64,000 nucleotides of DNA, taken from positions 2,728,001 through 2,792,000 of the forward strand of contig NZ_QTUC01000001.1 in assembly GCF_003386795.1 (NCBI RefSeq). The letters are read 5' to 3'. Below are positions 51,123 to 59,709 of the stretch, one piece after another; position 1 is the stretch's first letter, and each line of letters opens with the position of its first letter. A model generated the notes under the pieces. The model had not been told where the DNA came from, ran no database searches, and saw only the letters and a list, made by a program, of their open reading frames with translations. The position numbers were made by a program, and so were the translations under genes. Source of the DNA: Thermasporomyces composti. Lineage in GTDB: Bacteria; Actinomycetota; Actinomycetes; Propionibacteriales; Actinopolymorphaceae.

Positions 51123-52283
51123 ATGAAGATCACCGATGTGACGGCGTATCCGGTCCAGGGTGAGCGACGTCCGTACCTGCTGGTCGCCGTCGACACCGAC
51201 GAGGGCATCACCGGGGTCGGCGAGGCCGGCCTGTCCGGCCATGAGCAGGCCGAGGTCGGAGCGTGCCAGCAACTGCGGGAGCTCGTCCTGGGGCAGGACC
51301 CGTTCCGCACCGAGCACCTGTGGCAGGTCATGACCCGCGGGACCTTCTTCCCCGCACGAGGTGTGCTGGCCTCCGTCGTCTCCGCGATCGACATCGCGCT
51401 CTGGGACATCAAGGGGAAGGCGCTCGGCCAGCCGCTGTACAACCTGCTCGGCGGGCGAGTGCGCGACCAGGTGCCGTGCTACACCCACCTGCGAGGAGGC
51501 CGCCGCACGCACGACGATCCAGAGGGTCACCACGACGCGGTGGAGGCGGCGCGGGCGGCGGTCGCGGAGGGCTGGCGGTACCTGCGGTTCAGCCCGGACG
51601 ACGAGGACGGCGTTCTGGAGCCCGGCCGGTCGGCTCGCCGCGCGGCCCGGCGCATGGAGGCGCTGCGCGACGCGCTCGGGGATGACGTCGAGCTCCTCGT
51701 CGACGTCCACACGCGTTTCGGCCTGCCGGAGGCGGTGTGGTTCTGTGACGCGATCGCTGACCAGCGGCCCTACTTTGTCGAGGACGCGCTCCGCTCGGAG
51801 TACCTGGAGGGCTACCGCCGCCTGCGCCAGGCGTCACGGGTGCCGCTCGCGGCCGGCGAGCAACTCGACTCCAAGACCGCGTTCCGGCCGCTCCTCGAAG
51901 AGGAGCTCATCGACTACGCCCGGATCGACCTGTGCAACGTCGGCGGTATCACCGAGGCGCTCAAGGTGGCGGCCATGTGCGAGGCGCACGACATCCGGGT
52001 CGCGGTGCACAATCCGCTCGGTGTCGTGAGCACCGCCGCGTGCCTCCACTTCAATCTCGCGCTCACCCCGTTCGGCGTCCAAGAGCAGCCCTATCGACCA
52101 GGCGTTGACGCCGAGGTCTTCCCGGTGCAGGCGTTCGAGTTCCGCGACGGCGCGCTGGTGCCCGGTGACGCGCCGGGACTCGGTGTCGAGCTGGACCGTG
52201 ACGCCGCGCTGGCGCGGCGGTTCGACGGCAGTGCGCGTCTCCCGCTGTTCCGCCGCGCGGACGGGTCGTTCACGAACTGGTGA
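51123..52283 (+). CDS. Enolase-superfamily dehydratase, mannonate/galactonate dehydratase-like
   Basis: 386 residues. Likely metal ligands D194 (in DVHTRF), E220 (FVEDA) and E246 (AAGEQ); H196 and H296 (VHNPLG) are placed as in the ManD and galactonate dehydratase-like group. The start ATG has GGAAGG 5 bases upstream; the frame is open earlier without a better site. Different enough from the enolase-superfamily protein at 3302 (which ends in HDCSGP) to act on another acid sugar. Next in the unit is a Gfo/Idh/MocA gene, a common pairing for sugar to aldonate to keto-deoxy acid routes. Confidence 0.84.
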   Translation: MKITDVTAYPVQGERRPYLLVAVDTDEGITGVGEAGLSGHEQAEVGACQQLRELVLGQDPFRTEHLWQVMTRGTFFPARGVLASVVSAIDIALWDIKGKALGQPLYNLLGGRVRDQVPCYTHLRGGRRTHDDPEGHHDAVEAARAAVAEGWRYLRFSPDDEDGVLEPGRSARRAARRMEALRDALGDDVELLVDVHTRFGLPEAVWFCDAIADQRPYFVEDALRSEYLEGYRRLRQASRVPLAAGEQLDSKTAFRPLLEEELIDYARIDLCNVGGITEALKVAAMCEAHDIRVAVHNPLGVVSTAACLHFNLALTPFGVQEQPYRPGVDAEVFPVQAFEFRDGALVPGDAPGLGVELDRDAALARRFDGSARLPLFRRADGSFTNW

Positions 52284-52322
52284 GCGCGCGCTCGGCGCCC
52301 TGAGCCCAGGGGCGTCGAGTCT

Positions 52323-52397
52323 GTGTCGAGAAGTTCAGTGTCGAAAAGAGCAGTGTCGAGAAGCCGAGTGTCGAGAAGACCAGTGTCGAGAAGAAGG
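52323..52397 (+). repeat. Five perfect-period 15-base tandem repeats (GTGTCGAGAAGNNNN)
   Basis: GTGTCGAGAAG plus four variable bases repeats exactly every 15 bases at 52323, 52338, 52353, 52368 and 52383 in the leader of the Gfo/Idh/MocA gene. The fifth unit ends AGAAGAAGG, which together with the following GTGG forms the ribosome binding site for the GTG at 52406. It is too short in period and lacks spacers to be CRISPR. Confidence 0.85.
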
Positions 52398-52405
52398 GTG
52401 GCGCT

Positions 52406-53521
52406 GTGACGGAGCCGTTGCGGATCGGTGTCGTCGGCGCGGGCACGCTCGTGCAACGCGGCATCCTCCCGCACTTGAGCCAGGAGGACGTGCACGATCG
52501 GGTTCGCCCGCAGGCGGTGTGCGACCCGGTGCCCGGACGCGCGGCGGAGGTCGCCGCGAGGTTCGGTGTCCCCCGCGCGTACGAGAGCTACGAGGAGCTG
52601 CTGGAGCACGGGGACGTGGACATCGTCACCATCGCCTCCCCGATCGGTCTGCACTACGAGCAGTGCCGGATGGCGCTCGACGCGGGCAAGCACGTCCACG
52701 TCAACAAGACCATGACGACGACGGTGGCTGAGGCGACCGACCTCATCGAGCGGGCACGCGATCGCGGTTTGAAGATCGTCGCCTCACCGGGCGAGGCCCT
52801 ACGGCCGCACAACACCTACATCAAGGAGCTTCTCGCCGACGGCGCGATCGGCACCCTGTGCTGGGCGACGTGTGGAGCGGCGTTCGGCACCTACCACGAG
52901 GACGAACCCGAGCGCCTCGCGCAGGGTACCCCCATCGACCCGTCGTGGTACTTCCGCAAACCCGGAGGCGGCCCGCTGTACGACATGACGGTCTACAGTC
53001 TGCACGGTCTGACCTCCATCCTGGGGCCGGTGCGACGGGTCAGCGCGATGTCCGCGACACGCATCCGAGAGCGCACGTTCCACGGCACGACGGTCCCGTG
53101 CGACGCCGACGACAACACGGTCATGCTGCTCGACTTCGGCGACGGGTTGTTCGCGTTCGCCTACGGCACGGCGGCCGGCACGATCAACCGTGGCTTCACC
53201 GGCAACTACTTCGGGACGAAGGGTGCGATCCTCGGGCTGGAGATGAACGGCCGTCCGTTGGAGTTCCCCGGCCACGAGATCGCCCGCCAGGCTCCTGGAG
53301 TCCTCGGCCTGCAGTGGCTGCTGCCACACGTCGTGGGGCCTCATCGGCACATCGACGAGCAGCACGTGTTCGAAGACATCATGCAGCTCGTCGACTGGGT
53401 TCGCGACGACATCCCGACCGTGGTCACCGCCGAGCACGCCCGCCACGTCATCGACATCATCGAGTCCGCCTACCGGTCTGCCGCGACGGGCCAGACCGTC
53501 GAGCTCACCACGACGTTCTAG
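52406..53521 (+). CDS. Gfo/Idh/MocA-family oxidoreductase 2
   Basis: 371 residues. Nucleotide motif GVVGAGTLVQRGILPHL near the N-terminus; the EKP motif is changed to VNKTM (HVNKTMTTT), keeping the Lys but losing the Glu and Pro. DMTVYSLHGLTSILG supplies the substrate helix with Asp and His. GTG start, with the site formed by the last unit of the 15-base repeat array. Follows the enolase-superfamily dehydratase by 122 bases and converges on the permease gene at 53591. Confidence 0.83.
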   Translation: MTEPLRIGVVGAGTLVQRGILPHLSQEDVHDRVRPQAVCDPVPGRAAEVAARFGVPRAYESYEELLEHGDVDIVTIASPIGLHYEQCRMALDAGKHVHVNKTMTTTVAEATDLIERARDRGLKIVASPGEALRPHNTYIKELLADGAIGTLCWATCGAAFGTYHEDEPERLAQGTPIDPSWYFRKPGGGPLYDMTVYSLHGLTSILGPVRRVSAMSATRIRERTFHGTTVPCDADDNTVMLLDFGDGLFAFAYGTAAGTINRGFTGNYFGTKGAILGLEMNGRPLEFPGHEIARQAPGVLGLQWLLPHVVGPHRHIDEQHVFEDIMQLVDWVRDDIPTVVTAEHARHVIDIIESAYRSAATGQTVELTTTF

Positions 53522-53590
53522 CGCCTCGGCATCCGGGTCGCGCTCGCCCGGCGAGCTCGCGGTCTGGCCGGCGTCGTGACCACGCTCGGC

Positions 53591-54490
53591 CTACTTGAGG
53601 GCACCACGGGTCAAGCCGGCGACGAACTGCCGCTGGAAGAAGATGAACACGAGGATCACCGGCAGCGAGGCCACCAAGGCTCCCGAAAGCAGCATGCCGT
53701 ACCGGTAGTCGTAGGGGCCGACGAGCGACGAGATCCCCAGGTTGAGGACGAACATGTCCGGGTCCGTGGTGATCACCAAGGGCCAGAAGAAGTCGTTCCA
53801 CAAGGTGAGGAACGTCAAGATGCCGAGGACCGCCAGGCCGGGACGCACCAGCGGCAGGACGATCCGCCACCAGATGCGGAACTCCGTCGCTCCGTCGACG
53901 CGGGCGGCGTCCAGCAGCTCGTTGGGAACCGCCAGGGTGTACTGCCGCATGAGGATGATGCCGAACGCGGTGACCGCTCGCGGAACGATGAGCCCTTCGT
54001 AGGTGTTGAACCAGCCGAACGTCCGCATGATCTCGAACTGCGGGACGAGCAGCACCTGCGTGGGCAGCAGGATCGTCGTCAGCATGATGACGAGCAGCAC
54101 GTTCTTGAACCGGAAGTCATGCTTGGCGAAGGCGAACCCGGCGAGCGAGGCGAGCAGGACGGCCAGGACCGTCCCGCTCACCGCGACGACGGCCGTGTTG
54201 AAGATCCATCGCAGCACGGGGAAGCCGGTGACCAGCGCCTCCATGTTCGACAGCGTCCACACCCGGGGGAGCAGGGTGAGGTCGGACGAGAAGATCTCCT
54301 CCTGGGGCTTGAACGCTCCGAACGCCATGTAGAGGTAGGGCACAACCTCGACCGTGACGCCGGCGAGCAGCACGAGGTGCAGGACGACGATGCCGGCGAG
54401 CGTCAGCCACCAACGTGGCGGCCGGTCGCGTCGCACTCGAACCGCGTAGTGTCGCCTCGACGCCTGTACTTCCTTGTCCACTACCGCCAT
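53591..54490 (-). CDS. Carbohydrate ABC transporter permease (MalG-like) of locus I
   Basis: 299 residues, six predicted helices, with the EAA-type docking loop (LLDAARVDGATEFRIWWRIV). GGAGAGGA lies about 10 bases before the ATG. Last gene of a three-gene importer operon on the minus strand; 69 bases separate its stop from the convergent oxidoreductase, without a clear hairpin. Confidence 0.88.
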   Translation of the reverse strand: MAVVDKEVQASRRHYAVRVRRDRPPRWWLTLAGIVVLHLVLLAGVTVEVVPYLYMAFGAFKPQEEIFSSDLTLLPRVWTLSNMEALVTGFPVLRWIFNTAVVAVSGTVLAVLLASLAGFAFAKHDFRFKNVLLVIMLTTILLPTQVLLVPQFEIMRTFGWFNTYEGLIVPRAVTAFGIILMRQYTLAVPNELLDAARVDGATEFRIWWRIVLPLVRPGLAVLGILTFLTLWNDFFWPLVITTDPDMFVLNLGISSLVGPYDYRYGMLLSGALVASLPVILVFIFFQRQFVAGLTRGALK

Positions 54491-54529
54491 GTCCGTGGCG
54501 TCCTCTCCGTGTCCGAGCCAGTGCGTCCG

Positions 54530-55471
54530 CTAGTCGCCGGGTGACGCCCAGCCGCCGAAAAGCTTGATGTTGATGGCCGAGACGATCAGCAAGAAGAACG
54601 TCATCACGTAGGCGATCGCGCTGGCGTAGCCGACGTTGAAGAACTGGAAGCCCTGGTTGTAGATGTAGAGCGTCACGGTGAGCGAGGCGTCGGCCGGACC
54701 GCCGCCGTCGGTCAGCAGCAACGGCAGCGCGAAGAGGTTGTACGAGCCGATGATCGCCTGGAGCACCACGAAGAGCGCGATGGGACGGAGCAACGGCATC
54801 GTGATGTACCGGAACGACTGCCAGCGTCCTGCTCCGTCGATCGCCGCGGCCTCGTAGAGATCGTTGTCAATGCCGTTGAGCCCGGCCATCCAGTACAGCG
54901 CGTTGATGCCCGTCCACGTCCACAGCCCCATCAGGACGATGGTGAACATCACGATGCCGCGGTCGGTCAGCCAGGCGACCGAGTCGAGCCCGATCCTGTT
55001 GAGGCCGAAGTTGAGCAGGCCGTACTGCTCGTCGAAAACGCGGGCGGCGATGACGGCGATGACCACCTCGGAGGTGAGGACGGGGAAGAAGAACGCGGTG
55101 CGAAAGAAGGTCTTCCACCGCACCCACCGGGAGTTGATCGCCAACGCCAGCAGAAGCGACAAGCCGCCGATGAGGACGATGCTGCCGATGGCGTAGAACG
55201 TGGTGTTCCGCATCGCGAGGGCGAAGCGCTCGTCGCTGAACAGGTGCAGGTAGTTGGTGAGTCCGGCGAACGACCGTTCCTCGAACCCGAAGCCCTTGGT
55301 GAAGCTGAGCCAGAAGGAATAGAGGATCGGGTACAAGCCGAAGATGAGAAAGAGAATGAAGAAGGGGGAGATGAAGAGGTACGGAGCGATCTGACGCTGG
55401 CGACGCCACCACCACTCCCGGGCCGGCTGGAAGGGCCGGCCGAGAGTGGACGCGAGTGTCGAGGCTGACAT
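54530..55471 (-). CDS. Carbohydrate ABC transporter permease (MalF-like) of locus I
   Basis: 313 residues, six predicted helices after a basic N-terminal segment (REWWWRRQRQIAPYLFISP). Docking loop EAAAIDGAGRWQSFRYITMP. Ends 39 bases before the second permease and starts 18 bases after the solute-binding gene, so all three are one transcript. Confidence 0.88.
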   Translation of the reverse strand: MSASTLASTLGRPFQPAREWWWRRQRQIAPYLFISPFFILFLIFGLYPILYSFWLSFTKGFGFEERSFAGLTNYLHLFSDERFALAMRNTTFYAIGSIVLIGGLSLLLALAINSRWVRWKTFFRTAFFFPVLTSEVVIAVIAARVFDEQYGLLNFGLNRIGLDSVAWLTDRGIVMFTIVLMGLWTWTGINALYWMAGLNGIDNDLYEAAAIDGAGRWQSFRYITMPLLRPIALFVVLQAIIGSYNLFALPLLLTDGGGPADASLTVTLYIYNQGFQFFNVGYASAIAYVMTFFLLIVSAINIKLFGGWASPGD

Positions 55472-55489
55472 GGGCGTGGTCCTTTCCCG

Positions 55490-56809
55490 CTAGGCCGTGG
55501 CGAACTCGATGGCGTCGAGCGCCTTCTGTTGGGCCCGTGCCAGTGCGTCCTTCGGCGACATGTCGAGGTCCTGGAGAGGAGGCGTCAGTCCGTGACGCAC
55601 GAAGACACTGGTGGTCTCGGGCCAGAACGGCGAGACATAGGTCGTGTTGATCTCCGGTGACACCTCGTTGATGAGGCTGCCGACTCGCTGACCGTCGAAG
55701 AACTCCATCGGCTGGGTCAGCACGGGGGCGTCGAAGGCCGGTCGGTAGGTCGGCCAGACCTGGCGCAGCTCGAAGTCCCCCAGCAACGCCTCGACGTTGG
55801 TGTGCTCGAAGAGCACGAAGTCCAGCGCCTCCTCGATGAACTCACTGGTGTTCAAGACGGCGACGCCGGTGCCGCCCTGGGTCGCCGTTCGCGAGCCGCC
55901 CTCGCTCCAGCGCGGGAACGGCATGAGGTGCCACTTGCCTTTGGTCTTGGGGATGTTCTGTTGGATGAAGCCACTGAACTGCCACGAGGGACCTAGCAGG
56001 GAGGCGATGCGTCCCTCCTCCAGCGCGATGTTGTAGCTGTGTCCTTGGGGGCGGTGGGTCGACCAACCATCCTTGAGGGCTTGCTGCATCCAGGTGAGAG
56101 TGCGCAGACTCTTCTCGCTGTCGAGGACCGGTTGGCCCTTCTCGTCGAAGAAGCCGCCGCCCTGCTGGAGCGTCATGAGCCACCACTGGCCCCAGTCCAG
56201 GTACTGCTGGTCGATCAGGTAGTTGCCGGTGTCCCGGTGGAAACGCTTGGCCTCCTCGACGAACTCGTCCCAGGTCTGAATCTCGGTGTTGACGCCGGCC
56301 TTTTCCCATATGTCCCAGCGGTAGCTCAGCAGACAGGCGTTGAGCTCGTTCCCGATGCCATAAACCTTTCCCTGCCAGGTCCAGGGGTCGGTCGCCGACG
56401 GGTGGTAGAGGTTGTCCCACTCGCCCATCTCGACCAGCTTGGGCTTGAGGTCGACGAACAGGACGTCACCTTTGATGTAGCGGGCGAACTGGCTGATCTC
56501 CACGTCAGCGATGTCGGGTCCGCCCGAGCGGGCCTGTGCGGTGACCAGGAGCTGGTCGTGCATCTGCCGATAGGGCAGAATCAGCCACTCGATCTCGAAG
56601 TCGGGGTTCTTGAGCCGCTTATAGAGCTCGAACGCTCGCTGTTGCCAGGCGATGCGCGTGTCCGTGAAGGCCCAGAAGCTGAGCTTCTTCTTCGCTCCGC
56701 GGTTGAAGTTCGGGGCTCTGCCACAGCCGGAGAGCAGAGACGATCCCGCCAGGCTCGCTCCCACCGCGGCAGCCTTCTTGAGAACGGACCTCCTGCTAAT
56801 CTGCGCCAT
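55490..56809 (-). CDS. Carbohydrate ABC transporter solute-binding lipoprotein of locus I
   Basis: 439 residues. Twin-arginine signal SRRSVLKKAA at the N-terminus and lipobox LSGC with Cys29. Mature part begins KKLSFWAFTDTRIAWQQRAF, a CUT1-type receptor. It leads a solute-binding/permease/permease operon that lacks an ATPase gene; as in locus B, a shared MsiK-like ATPase is expected. Its substrate is probably an oligosaccharide handled by the neighbouring GHL6 glycosidase and oxidoreductases (inference). Confidence 0.88.
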   Translation of the reverse strand: MAQISRRSVLKKAAAVGASLAGSSLLSGCGRAPNFNRGAKKKLSFWAFTDTRIAWQQRAFELYKRLKNPDFEIEWLILPYRQMHDQLLVTAQARSGGPDIADVEISQFARYIKGDVLFVDLKPKLVEMGEWDNLYHPSATDPWTWQGKVYGIGNELNACLLSYRWDIWEKAGVNTEIQTWDEFVEEAKRFHRDTGNYLIDQQYLDWGQWWLMTLQQGGGFFDEKGQPVLDSEKSLRTLTWMQQALKDGWSTHRPQGHSYNIALEEGRIASLLGPSWQFSGFIQQNIPKTKGKWHLMPFPRWSEGGSRTATQGGTGVAVLNTSEFIEEALDFVLFEHTNVEALLGDFELRQVWPTYRPAFDAPVLTQPMEFFDGQRVGSLINEVSPEINTTYVSPFWPETTSVFVRHGLTPPLQDLDMSPKDALARAQQKALDAIEFATA

Positions 56810-57477
56810 GCTCGTGAAGCCTCCAAGCGCTCGAAGACACGAAGAGGCCGCACATCAGGCAGCTGGCCGAGGGCCGGTGAATCCTGAGGACTTCCCGTGC
56901 GAGCCCTGTGTCGTTGTCCCGGATTCAGCTTGTCGTCAGGCGTGGCGGACGTATTCAGATGTGTCTCGACGCCGCTGAGCGGCGCCGACCGGAGTCTGAT
57001 GGTGATGTCGGCGCTCGTGAGCGTATCGCCCGGCCTGATAGCGGGCCAGCCCGTGACCTCAATCGGACCCCGTTCCACACACGGCGTTCGAGATTTCGGC
57101 TGGTGGACCCACGGGAGGGCGTCGAATTTCCGGGTCGACGCGTGAGGCAGTCGGTCGTCCTGTCCATTTTTCCGTCAGAGATGTCTCCTCGTTATCGCCA
57201 ATTTCACGCCGGTGCCCGGTGTGGGCTCTTGCGGCTGGTCACGATCTCGCGACGACACGGGGCGCCCCGGGCGTGGGTGGCTGGCTGTCGAGCTGGCTCT
57301 GTCGAGGACCGGTCGTGACGAGAGGAAGTGCCAGGGTGGGACCACGGTCTGGTGGGTATGGGGACCGGGAAGGTCTCGCGGGCGTGGAGACGTTGTGCGG
57401 GGAGTACGCCGCGAGGCGACGGGGACCGTTGTGGTCAGCTTCGGCCGGCCATCGGAGGGAAGTGGCGGTCCGTCGTG
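56810..57477. other. Divergent intergenic region (668 bases) upstream of kaiB, no gene supported
   Basis: Lies between the solute-binding gene (minus) and kaiB (plus). Open frames are present on both strands but none has a ribosome binding site plus recognisable product. TCCAAGCGCTCGAA at 56822-56835 has a palindromic AGCGCT core, as in LacI-family sugar operators, close to the transporter start. GGAGGGAAG at 57454-57462 is the likely kaiB ribosome binding site. Promoters could not be placed. Confidence 0.45.
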
Positions 57478-57780
57478 ATGAGGTACAAGTTTCGGGTTTA
57501 TGTCGCCGGCCACACCGAGCGCTCGGAGGCAGCGGTCGCGAATCTCACGGCGGTGTGCGAGACCTACGTGCCCGGGAGGTACGAGATCGAGGTCATCGAT
57601 GTCTCCGAGCGTCCCGATCTGGCAGAGACCGAGAGCATCGTCGCCACACCGACCGTCGTCCGCCAGGGGGTCATCCCGCAGCGTCGGGTGATAGGTGACC
57701 TTTCGGACTCCGCCCGCACAGCCGCCGCGCTCGGCCTACCGGCGGTAGGCGAGCCCTATGGGGAGCTGTGGTGGACATGA
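57478..57780 (+). CDS. kaiB: KaiB-family circadian clock-like protein
   Basis: 100 residues, almost the length of cyanobacterial KaiB. YKFRVYVAGHTERSE matches the KaiB N-terminal strand and loop (LYVAGNTPNS in Synechococcus); IVATPTVV holds the conserved cis-Pro region and RRVIGDLSD the hallmark IGDLSD. In the clock, KaiB refolds to a thioredoxin-like form and binds the KaiC CI ring; those core positions are kept. Start ATG with GGAGGGAAG 15 bases upstream; a GTG three bases earlier is equally possible. Its stop overlaps the kaiC-like start by ATGA. Confidence 0.88.
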   Translation: MRYKFRVYVAGHTERSEAAVANLTAVCETYVPGRYEIEVIDVSERPDLAETESIVATPTVVRQGVIPQRRVIGDLSDSARTAAALGLPAVGEPYGELWWT

Positions 57781-59279
57781 TCAGTGCACAAGCTCAGCTC
57801 GACCGGACGCCGACCGGGATCAGCGGCCTGGACGAGGTGATGATGGGGGGTCTTCCCTCGGGGCGGACCACGCTCGTCACGGGGACGTCGGGGAGCGGGA
57901 AGACCGTGGTCGCGATGGAGTTTCTCGCGCACGGGATCGCGGAGTTCGGCGAGCCGGGCGTCTTCGTCACTTTCGAGGAGAGCGCCCCGGTGATCCGGGC
58001 GTGCCTGCTTGAGTTCGGCTTTCCGATCGAGGAGTGGGAACGCGAGGGACGATGGGAGTTTCTCGAGGTGCCGACGGACCTCACCGACAGCGTGGAGGTC
58101 GTCGGCAGGTATGACTTCGGAGCTCTCGTCGCGCGCATCCAGCGCGTGGTCGAGCGCACGCACGCCAAACGCCTCGTCATCGATTCCTTGGGTGCGCTCT
58201 TCGCCACCCTTCCCGACAAGCGGTACGTGCGGGTCGAGCTCGTCCGCATTGCCCAAGCGCTGGCTCGCATGGGCGTCACGGCGATGATGACCTCGGAACG
58301 GAGGGAGGAGTACGACGGGATTTCCCTCCACGGTGTCGAGGAGTTCGTGCTCGACAACGTCCTCGTGCTGCGCAACGTCTTGGACGAGGAACGCCGGCGT
58401 CGCACGGTCGAGGTCGTGAAGTTCCGGGGCGCTCCCCACCACACCGGTGAGTGGTTGTTCACGATCGACCCGCGGCGAGGCGTCACGGTGCTTCCCCTCG
58501 CCTTCATGTCGTCGCGAGGTCAGGCGTCGACCGAGCGGGTCTCGACCGGTGTCGCCGAGCTCGATGACATGTGCGGGGGCGGCCTCTTCCGGGACGCCAT
58601 CGCGTTGGTGCGCGGTCCCGCGGGAAGCGGCAAGACGCTGCTGGCGTTCCACTTCCTCGCCACGGCGTTCCGGACGGGAGAGCGCTGCCTGTTGGTCACC
58701 TTCGACGAGTCGCGGGCGCGGGTCGTTCGGGACGCGGCCGGATGGGGCGTGGACATACCCGCGATGGAGCGCACCGGACAGCTGCGGTTGCGCGCGACCT
58801 ATCCGGAGGCCGAGTCCCTCGAGGAGCACTTCCTGACGCTGAAGCGCGACATCGAGGAGTTTCGTCCCGACCGGTTCGTCCTGGACCCGCTGTCGGCGCT
58901 CGCCCGGATCGCTCCTCGGCAGAGCGCCCTCGACCTCGTGGTGGCGCTGACCACCGTTCTTCGCGAGCACGCGGTGACGTCGTTGCTCACCTCGTCGCTG
59001 CTCCGACCGGGCGCGCTGTTCGGAGCGGCAGGACCGAGCGGGTTGTCGAGTCTCATCGACGTGCTCATCCTGCTCCACTACCGGGAGTGGGACGGGCGGC
59101 TCGAGCGGTCGATCGCGATCCCGCAAGTCCGCGGCTCAGACCACGACCTGGCGGTTCGGCCGTTCGTCATCGACTCGTCCGGTATCCACATCGAGACAGC
59201 CGAGCGTGTCATCCCGGATGCGCGTGCCCCGGCGGCCTGGCCGTTCGAGGCCGGTGAACCGCAAGGAGGAAACGTCTGA
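57777..59279 (+). CDS. kaiC: KaiC-family tandem RecA-like ATPase/autokinase
   Basis: 500 residues with two KaiC domains. CI: Walker A GTSGSGKT (36-43) and the catalytic Glu pair E67-E68 (VTFEES). CII: Walker A GPAGSGKT (280-287) and D310-E311 (VTFDESRA), where cyanobacterial KaiC has Glu-Glu; the first of these is the base for autophosphorylation. Ser424-Ser425 (GLSSLIDVLILLHY) align with the phosphosites Ser431-Thr432. The C-terminal tail that binds KaiA is short, and no kaiA is present. ATG in an ATGA overlap with kaiB; GTG at 57768 is an alternative. Role could be a timer or stress-responsive signalling ATPase. Confidence 0.88.
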   Translation: MISAQAQLDRTPTGISGLDEVMMGGLPSGRTTLVTGTSGSGKTVVAMEFLAHGIAEFGEPGVFVTFEESAPVIRACLLEFGFPIEEWEREGRWEFLEVPTDLTDSVEVVGRYDFGALVARIQRVVERTHAKRLVIDSLGALFATLPDKRYVRVELVRIAQALARMGVTAMMTSERREEYDGISLHGVEEFVLDNVLVLRNVLDEERRRRTVEVVKFRGAPHHTGEWLFTIDPRRGVTVLPLAFMSSRGQASTERVSTGVAELDDMCGGGLFRDAIALVRGPAGSGKTLLAFHFLATAFRTGERCLLVTFDESRARVVRDAAGWGVDIPAMERTGQLRLRATYPEAESLEEHFLTLKRDIEEFRPDRFVLDPLSALARIAPRQSALDLVVALTTVLREHAVTSLLTSSLLRPGALFGAAGPSGLSSLIDVLILLHYREWDGRLERSIAIPQVRGSDHDLAVRPFVIDSSGIHIETAERVIPDARAPAAWPFEAGEPQGGNV

Positions 59280-59312
59280 GGCGGGGCAGCCACGGATCCT
59301 GAGTCGCAGACG

Positions 59313-59348
59313 CCCCTTGCCTCGCCCGGGGCACGAGCGAGGCAGGGG
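59313..59348. terminator. Strong hairpin after kaiC
   Basis: CCCC-T-TGCCTCGC pairs with GCGAGGCA-GGGG (8 bp, a one-base bulge, then 4 bp) around an 11-base loop. It lies between the kaiC stop and the stop of the convergent small gene, so it likely ends both transcripts. Confidence 0.75.
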
Positions 59349-59367
59349 ATGAGCGAAGGGCGAGACG

Positions 59368-59529
59368 TTACTCGCTGATCGCCTCCCGAGCCCGGTCGGC
59401 CGCGTCGCGGGCGCCGGACTCGTTCATGCCGGACCTGGCCTGGTCGTCCCGCATCTGCTGCTCTTGTGCGGCACGATCCTTGGCCTTGGCCTTCTCCGCC
59501 TTGTGCTTCGCCTTCTCGCGGGCACCCAT
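59368..59529 (-). CDS. Small Lys/Ala-rich helical protein, unknown function
   Basis: 53 residues, MGAREKAKHKAEKAKAKDRA then QQMRDDQARSG, ending DAADRAREAISE. Wholly charged and helical, no membrane segment. AAGGAGGA sits 6 bases before the ATG, a near-perfect site, which supports expression. Reminds of actinobacterial stress-induced small proteins but I cannot name a family. Confidence 0.6.
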   Translation of the reverse strand: MGAREKAKHKAEKAKAKDRAAQEQQMRDDQARSGMNESGARDAADRAREAISE

Positions 59530-59709
59530 GACGTTCCTCCTTGCGTGATGTGCGCCCCGGAGGGCACCTGCCGAGCGTCTACCCGCGAGCTCCTGTGGAC
59601 GAACCGGCGTCGACGCCACGTCCACCAAGGTGCGAACTTCGGCGCGGACGGTGACGCGGGGTGACCCCGTTGGACAGACACCGTTGGACGGGCCCCGTCA
59701 GACGGGACC

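Noticed and set aside
52323-52397. CRISPR-like array
   Set aside because: Period is 15 bases with no spacers and no cas genes nearby.
53576-54544. A 322-codon plus-strand frame opposite the permease at 53591
   Set aside because: Highly charged composition opposite membrane helices; the minus strand encodes a clear permease.
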